Shown in pieces: positions 24,176-31,108 of a stretch of DNA of 38,429 nucleotides; the stretch's first letter is position 1, and each line of letters begins with the position of its first letter. The notes below the pieces were generated by a model that made no database searches, was not told the origin of the DNA, and was given only the letters and a program-made list of their open reading frames with translations. A program made the position numbers and the translations under genes. Location: NCBI GenBank assembly GCA_016788285.1, contig JAEUSW010000211.1, forward strand, positions 1 through 38,429, in the 5' to 3' direction. This DNA comes from Flavobacteriales bacterium (GTDB taxonomy: Bacteria > Bacteroidota > Bacteroidia > Flavobacteriales_F > PHOS-HE28).

Positions 24176-24799
24176 TTATGACCTCCCCGATAGCACGGAC
24201 CGTAGCCGTTTGGGGAACGATGCCGGGGACCACCTGAGTAGCTCCATGCGATCCAGTTCGCTCAGCAGGCGCTCCCAACGTTGCGCCCGCTTCGTGGGCC
24301 TTCCCCGGTAGGTTCCGGGGCTACGCATCCGCTCCATGCCCTCCAGGTGGCGCTCCAGGTCCCAATAGCGGGTGTTCCATCGGTCCAGCTTGCCGCACAC
24401 TTGGCCGGGGTAATAGAGCCGGTAGCTGAAGCCCCACCTACTGCGGTACGTACGGGCGGAATATGCACGGTAGAGGATTCGGCACGGACGTCCTGTGTAT
24501 GGGCAGAGGAAGTAGAGCACGGTCCCCCGGCCGAGGTTGCTCGGCTTCCTCACCATGTCGATTCGTTGCCGGACCTCTTCCGGCTTGCCCGTGTAGGGAT
24601 CGGTCCAGGTGTAGCTCAGTTCCATGTGGACCTCAGCCCCCTTGCCCACCGTGGTGATGTTCACCACCTCCCCGCTAGTCCAGCTCCACGCTCCCCGGAC
24701 CTCGGCATCCTTGCTGAAGTAGCCCGCCCTCCGGAGCTGGGATAGATTCAGCCGTGGGCATTCGTAAACCGTGGAACTACCGGTATAGCTGCGTCCCAT
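24176..24799 (-). CDS. Hypothetical element protein, 207 aa, CPYTGRPCR motif
   Basis: The protein is basic and rich in Tyr, Trp and Arg. Residues 10-30 (VYECPRLNLSQLRRAGYF) and the central LYFLCPYTGRPCRILYRAY suggest a small Cys-containing, possibly zinc-ribbon-like fold (CPxxGxxCRxLY), followed by a Tyr/Arg-rich segment and a helical, basic C-terminus (YWDLERHLEGMERM). I recall similar hypothetical proteins in Bacteroidota phages and islands but know no function. It is the last gene of the minus-strand operon, 3 nt after the DUF6371-like gene, and converges on the lipoprotein gene with 20 bp between the stops. Confidence 0.7.
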   Translation of the reverse strand: MGRSYTGSSTVYECPRLNLSQLRRAGYFSKDAEVRGAWSWTSGEVVNITTVGKGAEVHMELSYTWTDPYTGKPEEVRQRIDMVRKPSNLGRGTVLYFLCPYTGRPCRILYRAYSARTYRSRWGFSYRLYYPGQVCGKLDRWNTRYWDLERHLEGMERMRSPGTYRGRPTKRAQRWERLLSELDRMELLRWSPASFPKRLRSVLSGRS

Positions 24800-24802
24800 T
24801 GT

Positions 24803-25879
24803 CTAGGCAGGTAGAGGTTGGACTATTGCAGCGGACAGATCCATGTCCACCTCATCGGCCAGCACTTGGCATGCCGGGTGCCGCTGCATGAAGGCCAGTA
24901 CTTCGGCGGCAATGCGTTCCGGGGGCGGCGCCTTCGGCATGACCTGCTCTTCAGCGCTTCGGCTCAATAGGTAATCGGCCAAGTCCAGCCCTTGCTCCCG
25001 CTCGGCATCGGTGGCCACCCTTTCCAGCAGGTCCGCAACCTTCAGCGAAGTGAAGAGCGGGGCCAGCTCGGATGCCTTGGCGCTCCATTCCGTGAAGCCC
25101 TTGCCGAGGTCGGGCCACAGGGTAACGTGACGGCCTGCCAATGGTAGGAGCTTGCTCAGCTTCAGCTCACCAAGGCCACCCACGGCCAGCCATAGGACCG
25201 AAGGCACCAGCAGCCGTGCCACAAGGGCCGTTTTCTCCGCCTCCACGATGCCCACGGGCGCCTCGGGGTACTTGTCCAGCAGGTGCTCACCGAAGAGGCA
25301 TTGATCCAGGCGGAAGCCCTCGGGGATGCCACCAGCTAAGGCATGTGCCCACGATGCGGCACCCTTCACGCGGTGGCCGTTGCTGGGATCGTATTGCACC
25401 ACTTTCGCGGTGCGTACTTGCCCGGCACGGTCCACCTGCCAAAAGGCGGCAGCGCCGAGGTACTTGCCCGGCTCAGGCCAGCCGCCCACGCAATACTCCC
25501 ACGCGGTGCGCTTCACCTGCTCAGCATCCAGCCCGGCCTTGGCGCTGAGGTATTCCAGCAGGTGGCAAGGCTTGCCCACGGTGTGGCGTACATCTTCGCG
25601 GGCCATCCGGTAGCCGGGAAGCTCGGGCGGCATCGGTGGCGGTGTCCATTCTCCCGATGGGCGCTCACCACCAGCGGCGAAATATTCGCGGGGCTTCACA
25701 TGGTGGGCGCATCGGTCCTCCCGATCGCATCGCCCTACATGCTCGGCGAGGTGCTCACCGGTGGCCGAATCCACGTAGCGCTTGAAGCATCGCCGGTGCC
25801 CACAGCTCGGGCATGTGTGCTTCGATCTCGGTCCGGTGTAGCGTTCCAGGGTGTAGCGGTGTGCCTCAGCCACGGCCAT
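24803..25879 (-). CDS. DUF6371-type protein with N-terminal zinc ribbon and Toprim-like domain
   Basis: A 358-aa protein likely to act in replication or priming of the element. Residues 20-60 hold a zinc ribbon (CPSCG at 23-27, then RCDREDRC at 50-57) like that of DNA primases. The C-terminal half has a Toprim-like core: VGIVEAEKTALVARL (Glu213, Glu215, Lys216), then LWLAVGGLGELKLSKL and HVTLWPDLGKGFTEW with Asp257. The second Toprim Asp is replaced, as expected for the DUF6371 family of Bacteroidota elements. The sequence ends with GLDLADYLL and a helical tail. The start at 25879 (MAVAEAHRYT) opens the conserved part. The DUF3987-type gene upstream and the repeat array between them suggest one replication module. 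Catalytic priming activity is not shown. Confidence 0.82.
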   Translation of the reverse strand: MAVAEAHRYTLERYTGPRSKHTCPSCGHRRCFKRYVDSATGEHLAEHVGRCDREDRCAHHVKPREYFAAGGERPSGEWTPPPMPPELPGYRMAREDVRHTVGKPCHLLEYLSAKAGLDAEQVKRTAWEYCVGGWPEPGKYLGAAAFWQVDRAGQVRTAKVVQYDPSNGHRVKGAASWAHALAGGIPEGFRLDQCLFGEHLLDKYPEAPVGIVEAEKTALVARLLVPSVLWLAVGGLGELKLSKLLPLAGRHVTLWPDLGKGFTEWSAKASELAPLFTSLKVADLLERVATDAEREQGLDLADYLLSRSAEEQVMPKAPPPERIAAEVLAFMQRHPACQVLADEVDMDLSAAIVQPLPA

Positions 25880-25900
25880 CGGTGTGCATGTTAGAGGTGT

Positions 25901-26088
25901 GGTCCTTTTGGTCTTTTGGTCCTTTGCTACGGGGATAAGCATTTCCCGAGGTATGGGGTGGTCTTTTCATGGTCCAAGTGGTCCTTTGCCACCACATCCG
26001 AAAGGACCAAAGGACCACGAAAGGACCACCCGTATACCCTCCGAATCCCGCGCCCATGGCGGAAAGGACCAAAAAGGCCAAAAAGTCC
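25901..26088. repeat. Symmetric GGTCCTTT box array, candidate replication origin
   Basis: Twelve copies of an 8-bp box lie within 188 bp. Forward GGTCCTTT-type boxes start at 25901, 25910, 25918 and at 25960, 25971, 25980. Reverse AAAGGACC-type boxes start at 26001, 26009, 26020 and at 26063, 26073, 26081. Those at 25901, 25918, 25980, 26001, 26009, 26020 and 26063 are exact; the others differ by one to three bases. The boxes form four triplets mirrored about position 25994, so the inner and outer triplets pair into a nested inverted repeat. The stretch fills the 225-bp gap between the DUF3987-type and DUF6371-type genes. Iterons of this kind mark replication origins or sites for multimeric DNA-binding proteins. 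Confidence 0.85.
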
Positions 26089-26104
26089 ATGGGTATCGTG
26101 TAGC

Positions 26105-27511
26105 TCATGCGTCCTTCAGCTTCACGTTCACCCCGTGGCGGGCCTTGCGGAAGAGGTGCCCATCCCTCAACAGGCGCTTGAAGGTGGAGGGCGGCATACC
26201 CATCGCCTGGGCGATATGGGTGCCCTCGCCAGTGGTGAAGCGCTCAGGCAGGGCGGCGTAAACGCGGCCCTTCAGTGGCGGCAAACGGTCCACGGCATCG
26301 GCCTCGAAGAGCTGGAAATGCACTTTCCTTGCACAAGCCTCGAAGTACTCCAGCAGCTTCAGCGCACCCTCCACGGCTTCAGCCCTCACCTCTCGGGCAT
26401 GGCCTTCGCCCGTGCATGCCCGGTGCAATAGTTCCAGCACCAAGGCCAGCCGGTGGGCATAGGTGTCCAGCTTGCCGAAGAGGGCGGCGCTTAGCTCATC
26501 GCCGGACGCATTCGCGGCGTTCGTGCGGTCCGTGTTCATTCGGTCCCATCGGGCGTATACCTCGGCGGCGGCTTCGGTGTAGTGCATCAGGATCGGTTCC
26601 AGCTCCCCATCCACCGTGCGCATTTCCAGCTCCAGCAGTTGCTCCAGCACTCTGTCCCATGTCTCGCCCCATGCAGCGTTCACCGATAACTTGGATGCGT
26701 AACGCCTCAACTGCTCATCGGGATACACGAACAACAGGCGGTGGAGGAAGCCGTCATGATCGCGGCCGAGGTCATGCAGCTTGCCTGGTTGCACCCCACC
26801 AGCTACGGCCACGAACGGAAGGCGCACAACATGCTCCCCAGCCGTCTTTCGGATCTCGCTGAGCTGGGATCCATTGAAGATGGAAAGCCACTTTTGGCGG
26901 TCCCCACCCTTGCGGTACTTGTCCATCCCTGCCAGCCATCCGCCTAGCTCATCGCAATGCAGGCCCACCCCTCGGGGCGTTGCCGCCAGCTTGGCCAGCA
27001 GCGCCTCCATGGTGATATCGTCCACAAGGTGGGGGCGCCATACAGGCCGAGGTGAAGGCGGTTCCTCCGGTGGGGCATCCTTGCCGCCCTTTCGCTTACG
27101 GCGATCCTCCTGAGCGGATTCCCATTCCCTCACCCTGGTATCGTGTTCGCGCTTGGTGCGTGCATCCCGCTTGGCCAAGGGCTTCACCATGGCATTTAGC
27201 GGGTGGGTCTTTCCGATGGACGGGCGCCCGACGCTCACCAGCCAAAGCATGGGCGGTACTGTGTAGCCCTCTTTCACCTGAAGGTGTGCGGCGTTCCCGA
27301 TCGCCGTGCATGCGGCGAAGAGCATGCCCGCTCCGGTGTAGTCCAGGAGGAAGCCGTTGAACCGCTCCAGCTCTCGGGCGTAATCAGCCAGCAGTTCGGG
27401 GAGCGCCTCCAGCGGGAATGGCGGTACCACCACCTCGCCGGTGGGCCTTGCGTGTTCGATGCGCATGGCGCCCTCCACTTGCTCGGGTGTGATCCTGGTG
27501 GCCGTGCTCAT
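26105..27511 (-). CDS. DUF3987-type P-loop ATPase (primase-helicase-like)
   Basis: A 468-aa protein of the DUF3987 family, common in Bacteroidota and phage-type elements and often linked to primase domains. Residues 95-102 are a Walker A motif (GRPSIGKT), residues 182-189 a Walker B (VGLHCDEL, Asp187-Glu188). The segment FVAVAGGVQPGKLHDL (233-248) is the family's sensor region, followed by FLHRLLFVYPDE. The C-terminal 70 residues resemble a winged helix (THIAQAMGMPPSTFKRLLRDGHLFRKARHG). An inserted Lys/Arg/Glu-rich stretch lies at 115-150. It probably acts as a helicase or loader at the element's origin; this is inferred from the family and context. Its start overlaps the previous gene (ATGA at 27508-27511), and the box array follows its stop. 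Confidence 0.85.
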   Translation of the reverse strand: MSTATRITPEQVEGAMRIEHARPTGEVVVPPFPLEALPELLADYARELERFNGFLLDYTGAGMLFAACTAIGNAAHLQVKEGYTVPPMLWLVSVGRPSIGKTHPLNAMVKPLAKRDARTKREHDTRVREWESAQEDRRKRKGGKDAPPEEPPSPRPVWRPHLVDDITMEALLAKLAATPRGVGLHCDELGGWLAGMDKYRKGGDRQKWLSIFNGSQLSEIRKTAGEHVVRLPFVAVAGGVQPGKLHDLGRDHDGFLHRLLFVYPDEQLRRYASKLSVNAAWGETWDRVLEQLLELEMRTVDGELEPILMHYTEAAAEVYARWDRMNTDRTNAANASGDELSAALFGKLDTYAHRLALVLELLHRACTGEGHAREVRAEAVEGALKLLEYFEACARKVHFQLFEADAVDRLPPLKGRVYAALPERFTTGEGTHIAQAMGMPPSTFKRLLRDGHLFRKARHGVNVKLKDA

Positions 27512-27777
27512 CGCCTGCGGTATTGCCTGCGTGGAACACTCGGCCAGCGGCGAAGCACAAGCCCAGCCATCTTGGCGAAGGCGAACACGTCAAGGTGTGT
27601 GGCATCCAGGTTGGCATCTTGGAAGCCCTCCAGCGCCATGGCCAGCTCTTTCAGGTCCGATGCACGGGTGGTGAACGTGCGGCGGCACCATCCGGCCACG
27701 AATAGCTCAACACGTAGGTAGAGCGGCGTTCCGTTGTGATCGGTCCGCTCTTCGTCGGGGTGGTTTATCTTTGGCAT
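27508..27777 (-). CDS. Small hypothetical protein, 89 aa
   Basis: It is coupled by an ATGA overlap to the DUF3987-type gene, with ATG 27777 as start. The middle looks folded (TPLYLRVELFVAGWCRRTFTTRASDLKELAMALEGFQDANLDATHLDVFAFAKM); the last 15 residues are Arg/Pro-rich and may be only a tail needed for the overlap. I do not recognise the family. Its position between the HTH protein and the replication ATPase suggests an accessory or regulatory role in the element. Confidence 0.6.
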   Translation of the reverse strand: MPKINHPDEERTDHNGTPLYLRVELFVAGWCRRTFTTRASDLKELAMALEGFQDANLDATHLDVFAFAKMAGLVLRRWPSVPRRQYRRR

Positions 27778-27823
27778 GTCTCAGTAGAATTTCGGGCCGG
27801 GTTGCATTCGCAGTGCTCCCGGC

Positions 27824-28129
27824 TCATTTCTTTTCTTCCATTCGTTCGTGTGCGATCTCTTCGGCCAGCGGGCGGCGCCCAGCATCCAGCCAAGCCTCTA
27901 GCTCCGAGCGGCGGAAGTAGAGGCGCCCATGCACGTTGCGGTGTGGGATCTCCCGCCTGAAGGTTTTCTTGTACAAGGTGCTCCGGCTCAGACCCGTGAC
28001 GGCCTCGGCCAGTTCCATTCCCCCGATTTCATCGGGTGGGGCTTCCTTGGTGCGGCTCTTCAGTGCCCGCACATCCACGGCCAGGGCATCCAGCTTGGCC
28101 TCAAGGATCTCGAAAGGGTTCGCGTTCAT
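27824..28129 (-). CDS. Excisionase-like helix-turn-helix protein (HTH_17/MerR-like)
   Basis: A 101-aa protein. Residues 5-28 form a likely coiled coil (FEILEAKLDALAVDVRALKSR). Residues 37-85 are a winged helix of the HTH_17/Xis type: MELAEAVTGLSRSTLYKKTFRREIPHRNVHGRLYFRRSELEAWL. This is the usual DNA-binding domain of excisionases and regulators of Bacteroidota integrative elements. With the tyrosine recombinase in the same operon, it may direct excision by binding the arm repeats, or control the operon. ATG 28129 opens the coiled coil. The 114 bp before it has no gene and no clear TAnnTTTG; the nearest is GAACTTTG on the minus strand. Confidence 0.82.
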   Translation of the reverse strand: MNANPFEILEAKLDALAVDVRALKSRTKEAPPDEIGGMELAEAVTGLSRSTLYKKTFRREIPHRNVHGRLYFRRSELEAWLDAGRRPLAEEIAHERMEEKK

Positions 28130-28243
28130 CTTGCCGCAACGCTCGGGGGATGTTATCCCGATGCGTTGTGACGGCAAAGTTCCCCGGGCCTTTCCCGGTG
28201 GGGTGGGAATGTGGCCACTATGTGGCCCCCTATTTTCCGAAGG

Positions 28244-29623
28244 TCATTCCCCGTTGCATAGCTCTTCCAGCTCAGCCTCAGCCATGGCCTTGGCCTTCGG
28301 GGAATCTTCGAGCATAGTGATAGCGGCGAGGTAGCGTGCCTTCACGGTGTGGGGCTTGCCATCTTGCAGCCGCTGAGCGTGGTGCTCCTTCCATAAGGTA
28401 TAGCGGGTGTAATACTTGCGCAGGTCCTTGCCGCTTGTGCTGCCTTTGGCTCCAACGCCCTCGGCTAGCGCCTGTGAATTTTCCGGGGTGATATCCGCGC
28501 TCTTATCCCCGGTCAAGTATCGAAGTGCATGGACCAAAGCCACCAACTTCAAGTCTGGTCGCTTCCCCTGAGCCGTCGCCGTGGTGGAGGTCTTCCCTTG
28601 TGCATGCACCTTGGGTGCCATGGACAGCCATTGCTCCAGCACATCGGCCAACGTTTCCCAATGCTCGGCACCCTTGCCACCTGTGTCCTTAATCGCATGC
28701 AGGCGCTTCGCGGTGCTCTTCACCAAGGCGCGGAATACCTCGGCCCTCCCACCATGGCGGTGATGGTGGTCCAGCAGTTGTTCCACCGTTGCCGCCTTGG
28801 TATTGGCGGGGCCATCCCAAGCGGCCAGCAGTTGCCGCCACCATTCCACCTTCAGGTGTTCGCCGTTGGGGGGCATGGTGGGCACCATGTGTGAGGTGGC
28901 CATATCCAACAAGCCGTGGTGGGGTACGTCGAAAGGCGAAGGGCTGCGGTCAAGGTTCAAGCGCCCCACGAAAGCGGGGAAGGTCCAGCCCTCCAGCGCA
29001 TCCAAGCTCTTCACGGCGGTGAGGTACCCCTTTCGCAGTTCCCGCGCCTCGGGCGATCGTTCGCCCTTGTAATGTTCAGCCATGTGGGCGCAATGGTCCT
29101 TTCTCTTCCTTAGTACGGCCTGAACGACTTCGGTACATCGGTCCCAATGTTCAGAGGCTTGCACCCACCGTGCCGGTAGGTATAGCACGTCCACGGCATC
29201 GCCGATTAGGTGATGAGGAACGGGGCTGACCGAAAGCCCATGGGACCACCTCTCCAAGTACTCTGCCCAACGCCTGCGGGCATCGCTATCCCTCACCTCG
29301 GCGGTGGCGCGGTATCCAACGGGGAACGGCCCGACATTGTATCTCGGTGGGAGACGTCTCCCGAGCATCGCCTCAAGCTCGGCATGGTATCGCACTGCCT
29401 CCCTATCCATGTTCGTTGGCATACTGCCAGCACATCGGCCCTCCGTTATTGTGATGCGTGACCAATTATAGCCACGTCCGGCAAGATTTTCACTCACCCT
29501 AGGTTTACTGGTGGCCCTTACTTCGATAGTATGCACCGATGGATGTCCGGGACCTTTGGCCAAGAGTTCCATGGTAGCGGTGTACCACTTCCGCCCTTCA
29601 TCCTTGGGGGCGCGCTTCGCCAT
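28244..29623 (-). CDS. Unknown element protein, 459 aa
   Basis: The protein is soluble and basic, with no membrane segment or signal. The N-terminal 130 residues include RGYNWSRITITEG and LGRRLPPRYNVGPFPVGYRATAEV, possibly beta-rich. The middle is Trp- and His-rich. The C-terminal 110 residues are mostly helical (PDLKLVALVHALRYLTGDKSA, GSTSGKDLRKYYTRYTLWKEHH, ARYLAAITMLEDSP), a layout I associate with hypothetical proteins near integrases in Bacteroidota elements, but I cannot name a family. I checked for relaxase HUH (HxH), nuclease and helicase motifs and saw none; LLDHHHRHGG is the only His cluster. It starts 3 nt after the integrase stop, so the two are co-translated. This is the largest unexplained gene in the element. 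Confidence 0.75.
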   Translation of the reverse strand: MAKRAPKDEGRKWYTATMELLAKGPGHPSVHTIEVRATSKPRVSENLAGRGYNWSRITITEGRCAGSMPTNMDREAVRYHAELEAMLGRRLPPRYNVGPFPVGYRATAEVRDSDARRRWAEYLERWSHGLSVSPVPHHLIGDAVDVLYLPARWVQASEHWDRCTEVVQAVLRKRKDHCAHMAEHYKGERSPEARELRKGYLTAVKSLDALEGWTFPAFVGRLNLDRSPSPFDVPHHGLLDMATSHMVPTMPPNGEHLKVEWWRQLLAAWDGPANTKAATVEQLLDHHHRHGGRAEVFRALVKSTAKRLHAIKDTGGKGAEHWETLADVLEQWLSMAPKVHAQGKTSTTATAQGKRPDLKLVALVHALRYLTGDKSADITPENSQALAEGVGAKGSTSGKDLRKYYTRYTLWKEHHAQRLQDGKPHTVKARYLAAITMLEDSPKAKAMAEAELEELCNGE

Positions 29624-29626
29624 CGC

Positions 29627-30880
29627 TTATCGGAGTTTCTTACGGGCTTCGTCCAGCACATCGCACCCAAGCTCCCGGAGGTAGAGCTGGGTAACGGCCG
29701 GACTACTATGCCGGGCAAGCTCGGAAATGTGCTCCAAGGCCACCCCATTGCGGTATAGGGTGGTGAAGGACGTGTGCCGGGCTACGTAGGTGGTGAGGTT
29801 CGTTCGGATGCCCACCACCTCGGCGGCTTCCTTCAGATCGGCGTTCACCTTTTTGAGGCACTTCCGGATCCGGTCCCATTGCTGTTGATCCGTGACGTGT
29901 TTAGCTCCAAGGATGGGGAAGAGGTAGGGGCCGTCATGCTCGAAGGCGGCAAGGATGCCCGAGAGTACCTCATCCAACGGGATATTGATGGGGCGCCCGG
30001 TCTTTTTCCGAGCGTAGAAGATGCGCCCCCCCACTAGGTTCTCAGGCTTCAGGCGTGCAATGTCCTGGAAGTTCATCCCATCGGCATAGTAGCTGAAGAG
30101 GAAGTACCGGACGCTCTCGGCCAGGTGCGGTGCCTTATCGAATGGGAAGCGCTTGAGCTTGTCCATATCCGCGGCATCCAATGCGCGGGGGGTGGCGGCG
30201 CTCTTCAGCCGCTTCATGGAATAGCCCGCATGGGTGGCGGTTTCAAAGGGGTATTGGTCCGCTGCCATGTGGCCCTCTTTGATCGCGGTATTGATGGCCA
30301 CGCGGATTGTCCGCATGTAGGCGGCGATCCCGCCTCCTGTGCCGCCCTCTTCCTTAAGCATGGCCTCAAGCTCTTCAAGCTTGGCGGCGGTGAGGTCCGC
30401 GAAGCGGATAGGCTTGCCGGTCGTTAAGCGCCCCAGGGCGGCGGAGGCGGTGCGGAAGGTTCCGGCGTAGCCAATGCGCCCCTCTTTCGTAAACTTGAGC
30501 GCTAGCCCCTCCATGTATGCCAGTACATCGGCACTGGCCTTGGGGTTGCGGTAACGGGCCTCGAAGGCATTCAGCGAAAGGGTGCCATGCACCACCAGCG
30601 CATCCACGATGCTCACCACTTGGGCCTCCATTGCGTTCAGCACGCGGTTCACGGCGGCGGCGCTCTTCGCTCGGGGCTTCATGCGGCCAGCGTCCGCGTC
30701 CCATTCATTAAGCGTGCATGCCTCTCCCGTGCTGAAGCGCTTCACCTTCAGGTTATGGATCAACTGAAGCCGGACCGGGTGCATTTCGCCCTTGACGGTC
30801 TTACCCGTGAGGCATACGAACCGGGCGCTGAAGCCTTGCGATTTTGCCTTGGGGTGGAGGTTGATACTTGCGCCTGCCAT
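29627..30880 (-). CDS. Tyrosine recombinase (integrase) of the element
   Basis: A 417-aa site-specific recombinase expected to join and excise the element at the tRNA. Residues 1-95 form the arm-binding domain typical of Bacteroidota integrases, about 95-220 a SAM-like core-binding domain, and the C-terminal 190 residues the catalytic domain. Visible active-site residues are Lys292/293 (FYARKKTGRPINI), Arg368 in YVARHTS, His391 in LARHSSPAVTQ and the nucleophile Tyr400 in QLYLREL. The position usually holding the first Arg reads YYADGMNFQDIA (263-274), with no Arg. ATG 30880 is chosen because the upstream 27 codons are low complexity and overlap the arm repeats. The gene lies 147 bp inside attR and reads into the element. 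Confidence 0.92.
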   Translation of the reverse strand: MAGASINLHPKAKSQGFSARFVCLTGKTVKGEMHPVRLQLIHNLKVKRFSTGEACTLNEWDADAGRMKPRAKSAAAVNRVLNAMEAQVVSIVDALVVHGTLSLNAFEARYRNPKASADVLAYMEGLALKFTKEGRIGYAGTFRTASAALGRLTTGKPIRFADLTAAKLEELEAMLKEEGGTGGGIAAYMRTIRVAINTAIKEGHMAADQYPFETATHAGYSMKRLKSAATPRALDAADMDKLKRFPFDKAPHLAESVRYFLFSYYADGMNFQDIARLKPENLVGGRIFYARKKTGRPINIPLDEVLSGILAAFEHDGPYLFPILGAKHVTDQQQWDRIRKCLKKVNADLKEAAEVVGIRTNLTTYVARHTSFTTLYRNGVALEHISELARHSSPAVTQLYLRELGCDVLDEARKKLR

Positions 30881-30886
30881 GGGGGT

Positions 30887-30915
30887 GGGGTAAATGATGG
30901 GGTAAATGTAGGGGG
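30887..30915 (+). repeat. Right arm-type repeats (GGGGTAAATG twice)
   Basis: GGGGTAAATG occurs at 30887-30896 and again within GGGGTAAATGTAGGGGG at 30899-30915, with a weaker copy (GGGGTAAAG) at 30996-31004. They sit directly upstream of the integrase start, and a similar copy lies near attL (22975-22990). They are likely binding sites for integrase or the HTH protein, and could also control integrase transcription. Confidence 0.5.
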
Positions 30916-31027
30916 AAACAAGCGGAAGGGGGATTGTCCTTCCTTGTCTCTTACCGGACAAGCGTTTTCAGCACAGGGCAAGGGAAAGGCCCATCGGGGT
31001 AAAGCCATGGAAAATGACACGCGCATT

Positions 31028-31071
31028 ATTCATAATCCTGAGGTCGAGAGTTCAAGTCTCTCCCGCGCTAC
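31028..31071 (+). repeat. attR: duplicated 3' half of the tRNA
   Basis: A perfect copy of 22878-22921. The upstream half of the tRNA is missing here and the anticodon stem is broken (TT for GG at 31026-31027), so it is an attachment site and not a working tRNA gene. Confidence 0.93.
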
Positions 31072-31072
31072 G

Positions 31073-31096
31073 AAGCCCCCTTCCCGGGGGCTTTTT
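31073..31096 (+). terminator. Original terminator of the tRNA, now beyond attR
   Basis: AAGCCCCC (31073-31080), loop TTCCC, GGGGGCTT (31086-31093), then a T-run. It begins two bases after attR, where the tRNA's own terminator would have lain before integration. It now precedes the lipoprotein gene at 31109. Confidence 0.8.
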
Positions 31097-31108
31097 CTTG
31101 GCACACCC

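Larger units (their letters stand above)
22878..31071. mobile_element. tRNA-integrated element of about 8.15 kb (satellite-like or cryptic integrative element)
   Basis: The segment is bounded by perfect 44-bp direct repeats, one being the 3' half of the tRNA. A tyrosine recombinase lies next to the distal repeat. Base composition is visibly lower in GC than in the flanking genes. Gene order from attR inward, mostly one minus-strand operon: integrase, 459-aa unknown, excisionase-like HTH protein, 89-aa unknown, DUF3987-type ATPase, GGTCCTTT box array, DUF6371-type Toprim protein, 207-aa unknown. Near attL are a plus-strand lipoprotein and two small minus-strand genes. I see no capsid, portal, terminase, relaxase or type IV secretion gene. 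A replication module plus integration module without transfer genes fits a phage satellite or a mobilisable or cryptic element. The repeat-to-repeat distance is 8,150 bp, the predicted size of the excised circle. Confidence 0.9.

Noticed and set aside
25901-26088. CRISPR array
   Set aside because: The units are 8 bp, spaced by at most tens of bases and inverted halfway; there are no spacers of uniform length and no cas genes.
25866-26108. 80-codon minus-strand frame across the GGTCCTTT array, coupled by ATGA to the DUF3987-type gene and overlapping the next start
   Set aside because: Its composition (KGPKDQKDH, WSFRMWW) follows from the DNA boxes, and the boxes are symmetric on both strands, which suits DNA sites better than protein. 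It could still be translated to couple the two genes, so it is kept as an open point.
31028-31070. Second tRNA gene
   Set aside because: Only the 3' half is present; the acceptor 5' strand, D-arm and part of the anticodon stem are missing.
30587-31108. Upstream extension of the SnoaL-like frame into the element
   Set aside because: The frame runs across attR and the terminator; the lipoprotein signal begins at ATG 31109.
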